From: DASQFQ01 sp963722815
GTDB lineage: Bacteria > Actinomycetota > Thermoleophilia > Solirubrobacterales > Solirubrobacteraceae
Length of the DNA stretch: 64,000 bases
Direction: 5' to 3'
Assembly: GCA_963722815.1 (NCBI GenBank)
Contig: CAVROM010000007.1
Span: 1-64,000 of the forward strand
The notes beneath the pieces were generated by a model. It had not been told where the DNA came from and made no database searches. It was given only the letters and a program-made list of their open reading frames with translations. The stretch's first letter is position 1, and the number at the start of each line of letters is the position of its first letter. This document shows, piece after piece, positions 39,008-47,374 of this stretch. The position numbers were made by a program, and so were the translations under genes.

Positions 39008-40569
39008 GCGAAGGCCTCGACCGGCGGCTCGCCGCGCTCGCCGACGCGGTGGAGCTCGCGGACGGACGGCTGGAGCCGGAGCCGGTCGCGGCCGCGCGCG
39101 CGGTCGTGGCGCGGGCGGGGCGCCGGCTCGGCCTGGGGGTGGAGGAGACCGTCGTCGCGCTCGCGGGGCCAACCGGCGCGGGCAAGTCGTCGCTGTTCAA
39201 CGCGGTCGCGGGCGGCGAGCTGGTCACCGCGGGGCGGCGGCGGCCGACCACCGCCACGGCGACCGCGGCCGTGTGGGGCGACGGCGCCGCGCCGCTGCTC
39301 GACTGGCTCGAGGTCCCGCGCCGGCACCGCCTGTCACCCGACGGCCTCGGCGGGCTCGTGCTGCTCGACCTGCCGGACTTCGACTCCGTCGAGGCCGCCC
39401 ATCGCCTCGAGGTCGACCGGGTGCTCGAGCTCGCCGACCTCGTCGTGTGGATCGTCGACCCGCAGAAGTACGCGGACGCCTCGCTGCACGACCAGTACCT
39501 GCGGCCGCTGGCCGGCTACCGCGAGACGATGCTCGTCGTCCTCAACCAGGCCGACCTGCTCGACGCCGACGCGCTCGCCGCGTGCCGCCGCGACCTCGGC
39601 CGGCTGCTGCAGGAGGACGGGCTCGGCGGCGTGCCGGTGCTCGCGGCCTCGGCCGTCGCGGGCGGCGGGACCGCGAGCCTGCGCGAGGCGCTGGCCGAGC
39701 GCGTCGCGGCGCGCGAGGCGGCGGTGGCGCGGCTGCGGGCGGACGTCGAGACCGCGGCGCGCGGCCTCGCGGCGGCGTGCGGCGGCACCGCCCAGGGTGT
39801 GGCGAAGGGCGACCGCACCCAGCTGCTCGCCGCGCTCGAGGAGGCGGCGGGCGTACCCGCGGTGGTGCGCGCCGTCGAGCGCGCACACCGGCGCCAGGGG
39901 TCGCTGGCGACCGGCTGGCCGCTCGTGCGCTGGGCGCGGCGGCTGCGCCCCGACCCCCTGCGCAGGTTGCACCTGCCCGAGCGCCCCAACGCGGCGCAGC
40001 GCACCTCGCTCCCGGGCGCCACCGGCGTGCAGCGCGCCGAGGTCAGCACCGCGATGCGCTCGCTCGCCGCCCGCGCCTCGGAGGGTCTGGCCGAGCCGTG
40101 GCCGGCGCTCGTCCGGCGGGCTGCCACCGGCGCCGAGGACGCGCTGCCCGAGCGCATGGATCGCGCGGTGGCCGGCACCGAGCTGCCACGCCGGACGCCG
40201 CGCTGGTGGAGCGCGTTCGGGCTGCTCCAGCGTGCGCTGGCGGTCGCCGCCGCGGTTGGCGCGCTGTGGCTGCTCGCGCTCGCGGCGCTCGGCTACCTCC
40301 AGCTCCAGGACGCCGTCCTGGCCCCCGACCTCGCCGGTTTCCCGCTCCCGACCGTGCTGCTGCTCGGCGGTCTCCTGCTCGGCCTGCTGCTCGCCGGGCT
40401 GACCCGCTGGGCCAACGGGATCGGCGCCCGCCGCCGCGGGCGTCGCGCGGCGAAGGCGCTGCGGGCGAACGTCGAGGCGGTGGCGCGCGACGAGATCCTG
40501 GCGCCGGTGCGCGACGAGCTCGCGGCCCACGACGCGCTGTGTGCGGCGGTCGCGGCCGCCCGGCGCTAG
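39004..40569 (+). CDS. Dynamin-like / YfjP-type GTPase with two C-terminal membrane helices, second of pair
   Basis: 521 residues, no break. G1 VVALAGPTGAGKSSLFNAV, switch-I RRPTTATATAAV, G3 LVLLDLPDFDSVEA, G4 MLVVLNQADLLDA (canonical NQxD), G5 region PVLAASAVAGGG. Near the C-terminus two helices (ALAVAAAVGALWLLALAALGYL and LPTVLLLGGLLLGLLLAGL) anchor it in the membrane, followed by a basic tail. The pairing of one soluble and one two-helix GTPase matches DynA/DynB-type operons. Its TAG shares CTAG with the convergent pyrE stop. Confidence 0.8.
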   Translation: MSEGLDRRLAALADAVELADGRLEPEPVAAARAVVARAGRRLGLGVEETVVALAGPTGAGKSSLFNAVAGGELVTAGRRRPTTATATAAVWGDGAAPLLDWLEVPRRHRLSPDGLGGLVLLDLPDFDSVEAAHRLEVDRVLELADLVVWIVDPQKYADASLHDQYLRPLAGYRETMLVVLNQADLLDADALAACRRDLGRLLQEDGLGGVPVLAASAVAGGGTASLREALAERVAAREAAVARLRADVETAARGLAAACGGTAQGVAKGDRTQLLAALEEAAGVPAVVRAVERAHRRQGSLATGWPLVRWARRLRPDPLRRLHLPERPNAAQRTSLPGATGVQRAEVSTAMRSLAARASEGLAEPWPALVRRAATGAEDALPERMDRAVAGTELPRRTPRWWSAFGLLQRALAVAAAVGALWLLALAALGYLQLQDAVLAPDLAGFPLPTVLLLGGLLLGLLLAGLTRWANGIGARRRGRRAAKALRANVEAVARDEILAPVRDELAAHDALCAAVAAARR

Positions 40570-41120
40570 GCGCGGTCCGGGCGGTCCGGGTAGATGTCGT
40601 CGATCGTCGCCAGCGGCTCGTAGGGCGCGCCGCCGGACGCCGCGCGGATCGCGTCGGCGCCGCCCGCGTTGCGGTCGAGGATCGCGACCACGCCGCAGAT
40701 CTCGTGGCCGGCCTCGCGCACCGCCTCGATCGCCTGGACGGTCGAGCCGCCGGTGGTCACGACGTCCTCCACGATCAGGCAACGCTCGCCGGGCTCGAGG
40801 TCCGGCCCCTCGATGCGCCGCTGCAGGCCGTGGGCCTTGGTCTCCTTGCGCACGAAGAACGCCTTCACCTCCGCGCCGCCCGCCAGCGCGGCGCAGGCCG
40901 GCGCGTCGGCGCCCATCGTCAGCCCGCCGACGGCGGTCGCGCCCAGCCGCTCCGCGTGGCCGGCGACGAGCTCGGCGAGGGCGCGGAACCCGGCCGGGCG
41001 GAGGATCGCGCGCTTGGCGTCGACGTAGTACTGCGCGGTGCGCCCGGAGGTCAGCGTGACCTCTCCGACGATCAACGCGTGGCGGCGGAGCTCGTCGACG
41101 AGGGAGGCGGAGGGGTCCAT
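40566..41120 (-). CDS. pyrE: Orotate phosphoribosyltransferase PyrE
   Basis: Converts orotate and PRPP to orotidine-5'-phosphate in pyrimidine synthesis. 184 residues, no break: LVDELRRHALIVGEVTLTSGRTAQYYVDAKRAIL, GLTMGADAPACAAL, the flexible-loop Lys in FFVRKETKAHGLQRRIEG, and the PRPP-binding motif CLIVEDVVTTGGSTVQAI. Start ATG 41120; a TAGGAT -10 ends 11 bases upstream, overlapping the divergent -10 of the next gene. Confidence 0.92.
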   Translation of the reverse strand: MDPSASLVDELRRHALIVGEVTLTSGRTAQYYVDAKRAILRPAGFRALAELVAGHAERLGATAVGGLTMGADAPACAALAGGAEVKAFFVRKETKAHGLQRRIEGPDLEPGERCLIVEDVVTTGGSTVQAIEAVREAGHEICGVVAILDRNAGGADAIRAASGGAPYEPLATIDDIYPDRPDRA

Positions 41121-41131
41121 GCGCTCCGCCG

Positions 41132-41141
41132 ATCCTATGAT
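41132..41141. promoter_or_regulatory. Overlapping divergent -10 hexamers (pyrE and ybdK-like gene)
   Basis: In a 30-bp spacer, TATGAT (41136-41141) on plus ends 9 bases before ATG 41151. On minus, TAGGAT covers 41132-41137, 11 bases before ATG 41120. The hexamers share two bases, so only one polymerase could occupy the site at a time. Confidence 0.5.
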
Positions 41142-41150
41142 CCCGACCCG

Positions 41151-42249
41151 ATGGAGCACCGCTTCGGCCGGGAGGCACCCTTCGCCCTCGGCGTCGAGGA
41201 GGAGTTGCTGCTGCTGGATCCGGCGAGCGGGATGCTCGCCCACGAGTCGAGCCGGATCGTGCCGGGGACCGACCCGAAGGCCGGCACGGTGATGCACGAC
41301 GTCTACGAGGCGCTCGTCGAGAACGCCTCGCCGATCAGCGCCGACGCGATCGAGGGCGCGCGCCACCTCGACGCGCTGCGCGGCGTCGTCCGCGCCGCCG
41401 GCGGCACGCCCGCCGGCGCCGGCATCCACCCCGCGAGCCCGTTCGGCGATGCGCCGCACGTCGTCAACGAGCGCTACCGCGTGATCGGCCGAGCAGATGC
41501 GCGGGCTGCTGCGGCGCACCCCGACGTGCGCGCTGCACGTCCACGTCGGCATGCCCGATCCGGAGACCGCCATCCGCGCCTTCAACCGCATGCGCCAGCA
41601 CCTGCCGGCGCTGCAGGCGCTCGCCGCCCACTCGCCCTACTGGCACGGGATCGACTCCGGCTTCCAGACCGCCCGCGCGCAGATGTTCCGCGGCTACCCA
41701 CGCGCCGACATCCCGCGCACGTTCGCGGACTGGGACGACTACGCGGAGACGATGGCCGCGGTCGTGGCCGCCGCCGACGTCGAGGACTACACGTTCTTCT
41801 GGTGGGACCTGCGCCCGCACCCGAAGCTCGGCACGCTCGAGGTGCGCGCGATGGACGCGCAGGCCCGGCTCGGCTCGGTGTGCGGCCTGGCCGCGCTCGT
41901 CCACGGGCTCGTGCTCGCCGCCGTGCACGAGCCGGACGCGGACGAGCTGCTCGCGCGCGAGGTGCTCGTCGAGTCGTCCTACCGCGCCGGGCGCGACGGC
42001 CTCGCCGCCACGGTCTGGCACGACGGAGCGCTGCGGCCAGTGCGCGAGCGGATCGCGGCGGCGGTCGATGTCGCCCGCCGCCACACGCCCGCCGAGCCGG
42101 CGCTCGAGGAGATCGAGCGAATCCTGCGCGACGGCAACGGTGCCGACCGCATGCGCGCCGCCCACGCCGAGGGCGGCATGCCACGGGTGCTCCACCGCCT
42201 CATCGAGGAGTCTGCGGAAGCCCTGGGAGTGCCCGCACGCGCCGCATGA
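41151..42249 (+). CDS. Carboxylate-amine ligase, YbdK / glutamate-cysteine ligase type 2 (one frameshift)
   Basis: ATP-dependent ligase of the GCS2 family. FGREAPFALGVEEELLLLDPASGML is the family N-terminus with the metal-binding EEE; then PISADAIEGARHLDALR, the His-rich strand CALHVHVGMPDPETAI, ALAAHSPYWHGIDSGFQTARAQMF, YTFFWWDLRPHPKLGTLEVRAMDAQ (metal and ATP site). An extra base near 41490 (GGC-C-GAG) breaks the frame. Family members make gamma-glutamyl compounds or other amides, so the product is not certain. Leaderless start likely. Its last 50 bases overlap the convergent CPBP protease gene. Confidence 0.85.
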
Positions 42250-43078
42250 CCAGCGCGCCGACCGCGACCGCCGCGGTCGACGTCGCGAGCACGATCGCGA
42301 TCGCGCCGCCCACCGGCACGTCGGTGGTGACCACGAACGAGATGCCGTTGTTGAGCGCGTGCAGCGCGATGCACGGCAGCAGCGAGCCGGTGCGCCAGTA
42401 CAGGAGGCAGAGCAGGACGCCGAGCACGACCAGCACCCCGAGCGTCTCGACCGGCGAGCCGGTGGCGTGCACGCCGCCGAAGATCAGGCCGGTGGCGAGC
42501 GCGCCACCCGCCACCCCGATCTTCTCGCGCAGCACCCCGAACATGAAGCCGCGGAAGAAGAACTCCTCGCACAGCGGCGCCACGAACGCGAGCAGCACCG
42601 CGTAGCCGATCAGCGCCGCCGTCGAGCTCTCGTCCTTGAGGTCGCGCGTCAGCTCCTGCTGGTCGGGCTGGCCGACGATGTTCACGTAGACCGCGGTCAG
42701 CGCGAGGAAGGCGGCCCAGGCCAGCAGCGTCCAGCCGACCGCCGGCCACAGCCGCGTCGGGCGCAGCCCGAACGAGGCCGGCGTCAGCCCGCGCGCGTAG
42801 ATCGCGGAGAACAGCAGCGCCGCGCCGATCAGCGCGGCGTCCTGGATCAGCGTCGCCGGGATGATCAGCCCGGGCGTGTCGTCCGCGACGGTGCCCCCGC
42901 CGGCCTCGATCAGCGCCAGGATCAGCAGCCCGCTGAGGGCCGCCGCGAAGAACGCGACGATCAGCGCCGCGAGCGGCGCCCACCACGGCACCGGCGCGAG
43001 GTCGCCCTTCGGCTTCTCCTCCGGCCGCGGCGCCGGCACGATGCCGTCGGGCACCTCCGGGTGCGTGTGCAGGGACAT
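42200..43078 (-). CDS. CPBP family intramembrane protease (CAAX/ABI type)
   Basis: 292 residues, no break: a 25-residue polar N-terminus then about eight helices. Catalytic motifs of the glutamyl-type CPBP proteases are intact: EE-x3-R in APLCEEFFFRGFMFG, the His of LIFGGVHATGSP, and the second His/Asn in IALHALNNGISF. Substrates of bacterial members include prenylated-type or regulatory membrane peptides, mostly unknown. Start ATG 43078 with TAGAGT -10 at 43088-43093. It overlaps the ligase gene by 50 bases at the 3' end. Confidence 0.85.
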   Translation of the reverse strand: MSLHTHPEVPDGIVPAPRPEEKPKGDLAPVPWWAPLAALIVAFFAAALSGLLILALIEAGGGTVADDTPGLIIPATLIQDAALIGAALLFSAIYARGLTPASFGLRPTRLWPAVGWTLLAWAAFLALTAVYVNIVGQPDQQELTRDLKDESSTAALIGYAVLLAFVAPLCEEFFFRGFMFGVLREKIGVAGGALATGLIFGGVHATGSPVETLGVLVVLGVLLCLLYWRTGSLLPCIALHALNNGISFVVTTDVPVGGAIAIVLATSTAAVAVGALVMRRVRALPGLPQTPR

Positions 43079-43087
43079 CTCGGTAGC

Positions 43088-43093
43088 ACTCTA
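43088..43093 (-). promoter_or_regulatory. TANNNT -10 element of the CPBP protease gene (leaderless)
   Basis: On the minus strand TAGAGT ends 9 bases before ATG 43078. It lies against the stop codon of the HAD gene upstream, so the protease can be transcribed separately. Confidence 0.45.
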
Positions 43094-43774
43094 GGCACAG
43101 AGCGCGGGCAGCTCGGCCAGCGAGGCGATCCGGCGCACGCCCGGCGGCGGCTCGAGCGAGCCGTTGCGGTCGATCAGCACCGGATCCAGGCCCGCGGCGA
43201 GCGCGCCGCCGACGTCCGCCTCGAGGTCGTCGCCGACGTGCAGCGCCTCGTCAGGCCGCGCGCCCGCGAGCGCGAGCGCGCGCGTGAAAATCTCCGGGTC
43301 CGGCTTCGGCGCGCCGACCTCCGCCGAGGACAGCGCGCCGTCGAGCAGCGGCGTCAGGCCGGTGCGCTCGAGCTGCTCGTGCAGCGAGACGTCCCAGTTC
43401 GAGGCCGCGACGAGCTTCACGCCCGCCGCCCGCAGCGCGCGCAGCGCCGGCACGGTGTCGGGGAACGGCTCGAACCGGATCGCGGCCAGCAGCGCGGCCT
43501 CGATCGTCCCGAGGCCGAGCTCGAGCTTGAGCGCCTCGCGCAGCACCTCGGCGCAGCGCCGCCGCAGCTCGGCCAGCCCGGCGGCGTCGCGCCCCATCCA
43601 CAGGTGCCCGCGGTAGAAGCCGATCTCGGCCTTCATCGCGCGCCCCGCCTGCTCGAGCGAGACCTCCACGCCGAGCGCGCGCAGCTCCGCCTGCAGCCGC
43701 GGAGCGGGCGGCAGCAACTCGAGCAACGTCCCGAGGGCGTCGATGGTGATCGCACGGATAGGCTGCCGCGCCAT
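43091..43774 (-). CDS. HAD-superfamily hydrolase, HDHD3/REG-2-like
   Basis: 227 residues. The first HAD motif is ITIDALGTLLEL, the D-A-L-G-T variant seen in the HDHD3/REG-2-like group (nucleophile Asp present, second Asp replaced by Leu); motif II AASNWDVS, motif III Lys region SSAEVGAPKPDPEIF, motif IV HVGDDLEADVGGALAAGL. A helical cap lies between motifs I and II. Phosphatase activity is possible but needs the second Asp in most relatives, so the substrate and activity are open. Its ATG (43774-43772) overlaps the MscS ATG on the other strand. Confidence 0.82.
   Translation of the reverse strand: MARQPIRAITIDALGTLLELLPPAPRLQAELRALGVEVSLEQAGRAMKAEIGFYRGHLWMGRDAAGLAELRRRCAEVLREALKLELGLGTIEAALLAAIRFEPFPDTVPALRALRAAGVKLVAASNWDVSLHEQLERTGLTPLLDGALSSAEVGAPKPDPEIFTRALALAGARPDEALHVGDDLEADVGGALAAGLDPVLIDRNGSLEPPPGVRRIASLAELPALCA
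43759..43764 (+). promoter_or_regulatory. TANNNT -10 element of the MscS gene, inside HAD coding sequence
   Basis: TAGGCT ends 8 bases before ATG 43773 and lies within the first codons of the divergent HAD gene, so the two transcripts would overlap at their 5' ends. Confidence 0.4.
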
Positions 43775-44564
43775 GCCGGCGGCCACTGTACGGCTCTCGC
43801 TCGCCGCGTTCTGGGCCGACAACAGCGACGTCGTCACGGCGGTGCTGTCGGTCGTGCTCGCGCTGATCTTCGCGACGCTGCTCGACCGCTACATCGCGCG
43901 CCGCGGCCACAACCTCGCGGCGGCGGTCACGCGCGGTGAGGTCAGCGCGGTGCTCGACACCCGCCTGCGATTCTTCCGCCGGCTCATCTACGCCGGGATC
44001 CTGCTGCTCGGCATCGCGATCGCGGCCTCGCAGTTCACCGGCATCTCCAAGCTCGCCGCGAGCATCCTCGCCTCCGGCGCACTGGCTGCAGCGATCATCG
44101 GCTTCGCCGCCCGCCAGGTCCTCGCCAACGTGGTGGCCGGGATCATGCTCGCGATCACGCAGCCGCTGCGGGTCGGCGACTGGGTGACGTTCGAGGACAA
44201 CTACGGCGTCGTCGACGACGTGCGGCTGAACTTCACGGTCCTGCGCACCGGCTCCGACGTGCGCGTGGTGATCCCCAACGAGCGGCTGGCGGCCGGGATC
44301 CTCCGCAACGACACGCTCGACTCCGACGCGATCGGGCTCGACGTCTCGGTCTGGCTGCCGCCCGAGGCCGACGCCGGGCGCGCGCTCGAGGTCCTGGGTG
44401 ACACCGCGAGCATCGACGAGGTCACGCACGAGGGGGTGCGCATCAAGGTCACCGGCGACCCGGTGCCGCCGCCGCAGAAGGGCCCGCGCCAGGCCGAGCT
44501 GCGCGCCGAGTGCCTCAAGCGCCTCCGCGAGGCGGGCCTGCTGGCAGGGAATCCCGCCTCGTAG
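43773..44564 (+). CDS. Small-conductance mechanosensitive channel, MscS family
   Basis: 263 residues with three membrane helices (VVTAVLSVVLALIFATLLD, LIYAGILLLGIAIAASQFTG and the pore helix LAASILASGALAAAIIGFAARQVLANVVAGIMLAI), then the MscS beta domain entry QPLRVGDWVTFEDNYGVVDDVRLNFTVLR and NERLAAGILRNDTLDSDAIGLDVSVWL. The Gly/Ala-packed pore helix is characteristic. It releases osmolytes on hypo-osmotic shock. The start ATG 43773 shares CATG with the opposite HAD start; ATG 43743 is an in-frame alternative further upstream. Confidence 0.88.
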   Translation: MPAATVRLSLAAFWADNSDVVTAVLSVVLALIFATLLDRYIARRGHNLAAAVTRGEVSAVLDTRLRFFRRLIYAGILLLGIAIAASQFTGISKLAASILASGALAAAIIGFAARQVLANVVAGIMLAITQPLRVGDWVTFEDNYGVVDDVRLNFTVLRTGSDVRVVIPNERLAAGILRNDTLDSDAIGLDVSVWLPPEADAGRALEVLGDTASIDEVTHEGVRIKVTGDPVPPPQKGPRQAELRAECLKRLREAGLLAGNPAS

Positions 44565-44620
44565 GCGAATTCGGCAGGGCTACACTCGATGGTTCGCGTT
44601 CTTCTGGAACGCGCGTGCAA

Positions 44621-46825
44621 ATGAGCCGGTCGCAACGCAACAGGCGACGCCGCGGCCGCGGTCGCCCTCGGAACAAGGCCCTCCTCGCCATGATGGTCGT
44701 GCTGGTGCTCGTCGCGCTGGCCGGCCTCTCCGCGGTCGGCTACGTGATCTCGATCGCGTCGTCCGCGCCGCCGCTCGACTCGCTGAAGCCGCGCGAGCTC
44801 GGCTCGCAGTCCGAGGTCCGCGCCGCCGACGGCACGCGCCTCGGCTTCATCCAGTCCAACGAGCTGCGCCAGCCGGTGTCCGGCGCGAAGATCCCGAAGT
44901 ACCTCAAGGACGCCACGGTGGCGATCGAGGACGAGCGCTTCTACCACCACAAGGGCGTCGACTACGCGGGCGTCGTGCGCGCCGCGGTCAAGAACCTCTC
45001 GAGCCACAAGACCGTGCAGGGCGGCTCCACGATCACGATGCAGCTGATCCGCAACCTCTACATCTCGAGGGAGCGGACGTACCAGCGCAAGATCCGCGAG
45101 GCCAAGCTGGCCGAGGAGCTCGAGAACGAGCATCCCGGCGTCCAGGGCAAGGGCTGGATCCTCGACAAGTACCTCAACACCGTGCCGTACGGCACGCTCG
45201 GCGGCCAGACCGCCGTCGGCGTCCAGGCTGCCTCGCGTGCCTACTTCGGCAAGCCAGCCGAGAAGCTGAGGCTCAGCCAGGCCGCGCTGCTGGCCGGGCT
45301 GCCGCAGGCGCCCACCACCTACTCGCCCGTCCGCGCGCCGGAGAAGGCCGAGGCCCGCCGCAACGAGGTGCTGGCCAAGATGGCCGAGCTCGGGATGATC
45401 AGCCGCGAGACCGCGGTGAAGACGATGAAGAAGGGGCTCGGCCTGCACGTGTCGCGCTACTTCACGAGCCGCCGCGAGTCGTTCTTCTTCGACTTCGTCA
45501 AGGACGAGCTGATCAAGGAGATGGGGGCCAAGACCGTGCGCCAGGGCGGCCTGCGCGTCGACACCACCATCGACCTCAAGAAGCAGCAGGCCGCGCGCGA
45601 GGCGATCAGCGGCCGGCTCGCCGGCATCGGGCCGTCGAGCGCGATCGTCACGATCGACCCGAAGAACGGCTACATCAAGGCGATGGCGTCGTCGGCCGAC
45701 TACGGCAAGTCGAAGTTCAACCTCGCCGCCCAGGGGCACCGCCAGCCCGGCTCGACGTTCAAGGTCATGGCGCTGATGACCGCGCTGCGCAAGGGCGTGG
45801 ACCCGCGGTCGACGACCTACGTCTCGAAGCCGCTCAAGTTCACCGATCCCCAGTGGGGCCCGATCGACGTCCAGACGTACGGGCACGACTACCACGGCTC
45901 GATCAGCCTCGAGAAGGCGACGCTGTACTCGGACAACACGGTCTACGAGCAGCTGGCGCTCGACCTCGGCCCGCCGGAGGTCAAGCAGACCGCCTACGAC
46001 ATGGGCATCAAGACGCACCTCGACGGCTACCCGGCGGAGTCGCTGGGCGGCCTGACGATCGGCGTCTCCCCGCTCGAGATGGCGGACGCCTACGCGACGA
46101 TCGCCTCCGGCGGCTACCGCAACCGGCCCACCGCGATCACCAAGATCACCTATCCGGACGGGAAGTCGGAGCTCCCGAAGCGCTTCAAGGTCAAGCGCAC
46201 CAAGGCGTTCTCCGACGGCGTCACAGCCGAGGCGACGCGGATCCTCGAGGAGAACGTCCAGGCGGGCACCGGCACGAAGGCCCAGATCGGCTGCCCGGCC
46301 GCGGGCAAGACCGGCACGACCGACTCGTTCAACGACGCGTGGTTCGTCGGCTTCACGCCGAGGCTGGCCACCGCGGTGTGGGTCGGCTACCCCAACGCGC
46401 AGATCGAGATGAGGACCCAGTACCACGGCGGCTCGGTGGCCGGCGGCACGTTCCCGGCCGAGATCTGGCACGACTACATGACGAAGGTCAAGGGCAAGTT
46501 CTGCGGCGGCTTCGCGAAGCCCAAGGAGCCGTTCCATGCCACGCCGTTCTTCGGCAAGTACTCGCGCAGCGGCGGCAAGGGCACGGGCCAGGACGACCAG
46601 CAGAGCGGCGGCTCGCAGTTCTACTCGCCGACGACGCCGACCGCCCCCACGACGCCGGCCCCGGACACCCAGAAGAAGCCGGACAACGGCAACGGCAACG
46701 GGAACGACAAGGGCAAGTTCAACCCGGATCTCTACGAGTCGCCCCCGCAAGGCTCTCCCACGACCCCCGGCAACAAGCCCGCCGCCAACGGCCAGGACGG
46801 CGGCACGGCCGCGCCCACCGGTTGA
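44621..46825 (+). CDS. Class A penicillin-binding protein (PBP1a/PonA type)
   Basis: Bifunctional peptidoglycan synthase, 734 residues, no break. Basic N-terminus, anchor helix MMVVLVLVALAGLSAVGYVISIA, glycosyltransferase GT51 domain (VAIEDERFYHHKGVDYAGVVRA with the catalytic Glu, QGGSTITMQLIRNLY, YLNTVPYGTLGGQTAVGVQAASRAYFGK), then the transpeptidase: active Ser 378 in QPGSTFK, SDN in LYSDNTVYEQ, and KTG near 562 (GKTGTTDSFNDAWFVGFTP). A Pro/Thr/Asn-rich tail of about 100 residues ends it. ATG 44621; a TACACT hexamer at 44581-44586 may be its -10. Confidence 0.92.
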   Translation: MSRSQRNRRRRGRGRPRNKALLAMMVVLVLVALAGLSAVGYVISIASSAPPLDSLKPRELGSQSEVRAADGTRLGFIQSNELRQPVSGAKIPKYLKDATVAIEDERFYHHKGVDYAGVVRAAVKNLSSHKTVQGGSTITMQLIRNLYISRERTYQRKIREAKLAEELENEHPGVQGKGWILDKYLNTVPYGTLGGQTAVGVQAASRAYFGKPAEKLRLSQAALLAGLPQAPTTYSPVRAPEKAEARRNEVLAKMAELGMISRETAVKTMKKGLGLHVSRYFTSRRESFFFDFVKDELIKEMGAKTVRQGGLRVDTTIDLKKQQAAREAISGRLAGIGPSSAIVTIDPKNGYIKAMASSADYGKSKFNLAAQGHRQPGSTFKVMALMTALRKGVDPRSTTYVSKPLKFTDPQWGPIDVQTYGHDYHGSISLEKATLYSDNTVYEQLALDLGPPEVKQTAYDMGIKTHLDGYPAESLGGLTIGVSPLEMADAYATIASGGYRNRPTAITKITYPDGKSELPKRFKVKRTKAFSDGVTAEATRILEENVQAGTGTKAQIGCPAAGKTGTTDSFNDAWFVGFTPRLATAVWVGYPNAQIEMRTQYHGGSVAGGTFPAEIWHDYMTKVKGKFCGGFAKPKEPFHATPFFGKYSRSGGKGTGQDDQQSGGSQFYSPTTPTAPTTPAPDTQKKPDNGNGNGNDKGKFNPDLYESPPQGSPTTPGNKPAANGQDGGTAAPTG

Positions 46826-46849
46826 TCCCCGGGCGACCCCTGGTATAAA
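46822..46849 (+). promoter_or_regulatory. Promoter of the cold-shock gene (-35 TTGATC, -10 TATAAA)
   Basis: TTGATC (46822-46827) and TATAAA (46844-46849) with a 16-base spacer are the best sigma-70-type promoter in the window, and TGG before the -10 adds an extended element. The -35 overlaps the PBP stop codon. A leader of about 95 bases to ATG 46952 would follow, as is usual for cold-shock genes. Confidence 0.6.
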
Positions 46850-46951
46850 TCGCGCGTCGGCCCGTCCATCGGGCGGTTTCAGCATGCGGGAAGGCAGTGC
46901 CCGGCAGCACCACCTCGCGCATTGAAGAGTCAGAGTGAGGAGGTGTTGTTT

Positions 46952-47155
46952 ATGGCAACTGGTGTCGTGAAGTGGTTCAGCGACGAGAAGGGCTTCGGGT
47001 TCATCACTCCGGATGACGGAGGGAAGGACGCCTTTGTGCACTTCTCGGGTATTGCGGGTGACGGTTTCCGCACGCTCGCAGAGGGCGCGAAGGTCGAGTA
47101 CGAGCTGGGTGAGTCCGGTAAGGGCCCCCAGGCGACGAACGTACGGGTCGTCTAA
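46952..47155 (+). CDS. Cold-shock protein, CspA family
   Basis: 67-residue single OB-fold: ATGVVKWFSDEKGFGFITPDDGGKDAFVHFSGIAGDGFRTLAEGAKVEYEL with RNP-1 (KGFGFI) and RNP-2 (DAFVHF) intact; binds single-stranded nucleic acid and melts mRNA structure. GAGGAGGTG sits 8 bases before ATG 46952, one of the strongest ribosome sites seen here. It has its own promoter and long leader. The TAA is followed with no gap by the TTG of infA, so the two are co-transcribed. Confidence 0.93.
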   Translation: MATGVVKWFSDEKGFGFITPDDGGKDAFVHFSGIAGDGFRTLAEGAKVEYELGESGKGPQATNVRVV

Positions 47156-47374
47156 TTGCCCAAAGAAGAGAAAGTCGAGTTCGAAGGCGAGGTCATCGAG
47201 GCGCTCCCGAACGCCATGTTCAGGGTGCAGCTCGACAACGGCCACGTCGTTCTCGGACATGTCGCGGGCAAGATGCGACGGTTCCGCATCCGGATCCTGC
47301 CGGGGGATCGGGTGAGGGTCGAGGTGTCTCCGTATGACCTCGACCGCGCGCGGATCGTCTACCGGCATCGGTGA
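47156..47374 (+). CDS. infA: Translation initiation factor IF-1
   Basis: 72 residues: KEEKVEFEGEVIEALPNAMFRVQLDNGHVVLGHVAGKMRRFRIRILPGDRVRVEVSPYDLDRARIVYRHR, a complete S1/OB fold of IF-1 that closes the ribosomal A site during initiation. Starts with TTG 47156 right behind the csp stop, so it depends on translational coupling. Its last 41 bases overlap thiL in another frame. infA usually lies among ribosomal-protein genes, and its place after a cold-shock gene is unusual. Confidence 0.93.
   Translation: MPKEEKVEFEGEVIEALPNAMFRVQLDNGHVVLGHVAGKMRRFRIRILPGDRVRVEVSPYDLDRARIVYRHR

Noticed and set aside
46850..46951. Riboswitch-like structure in the csp leader
   Set aside because: I see only a short GGCCCGTCC/GGGC pairing; no known riboswitch core motif could be recognised by eye.
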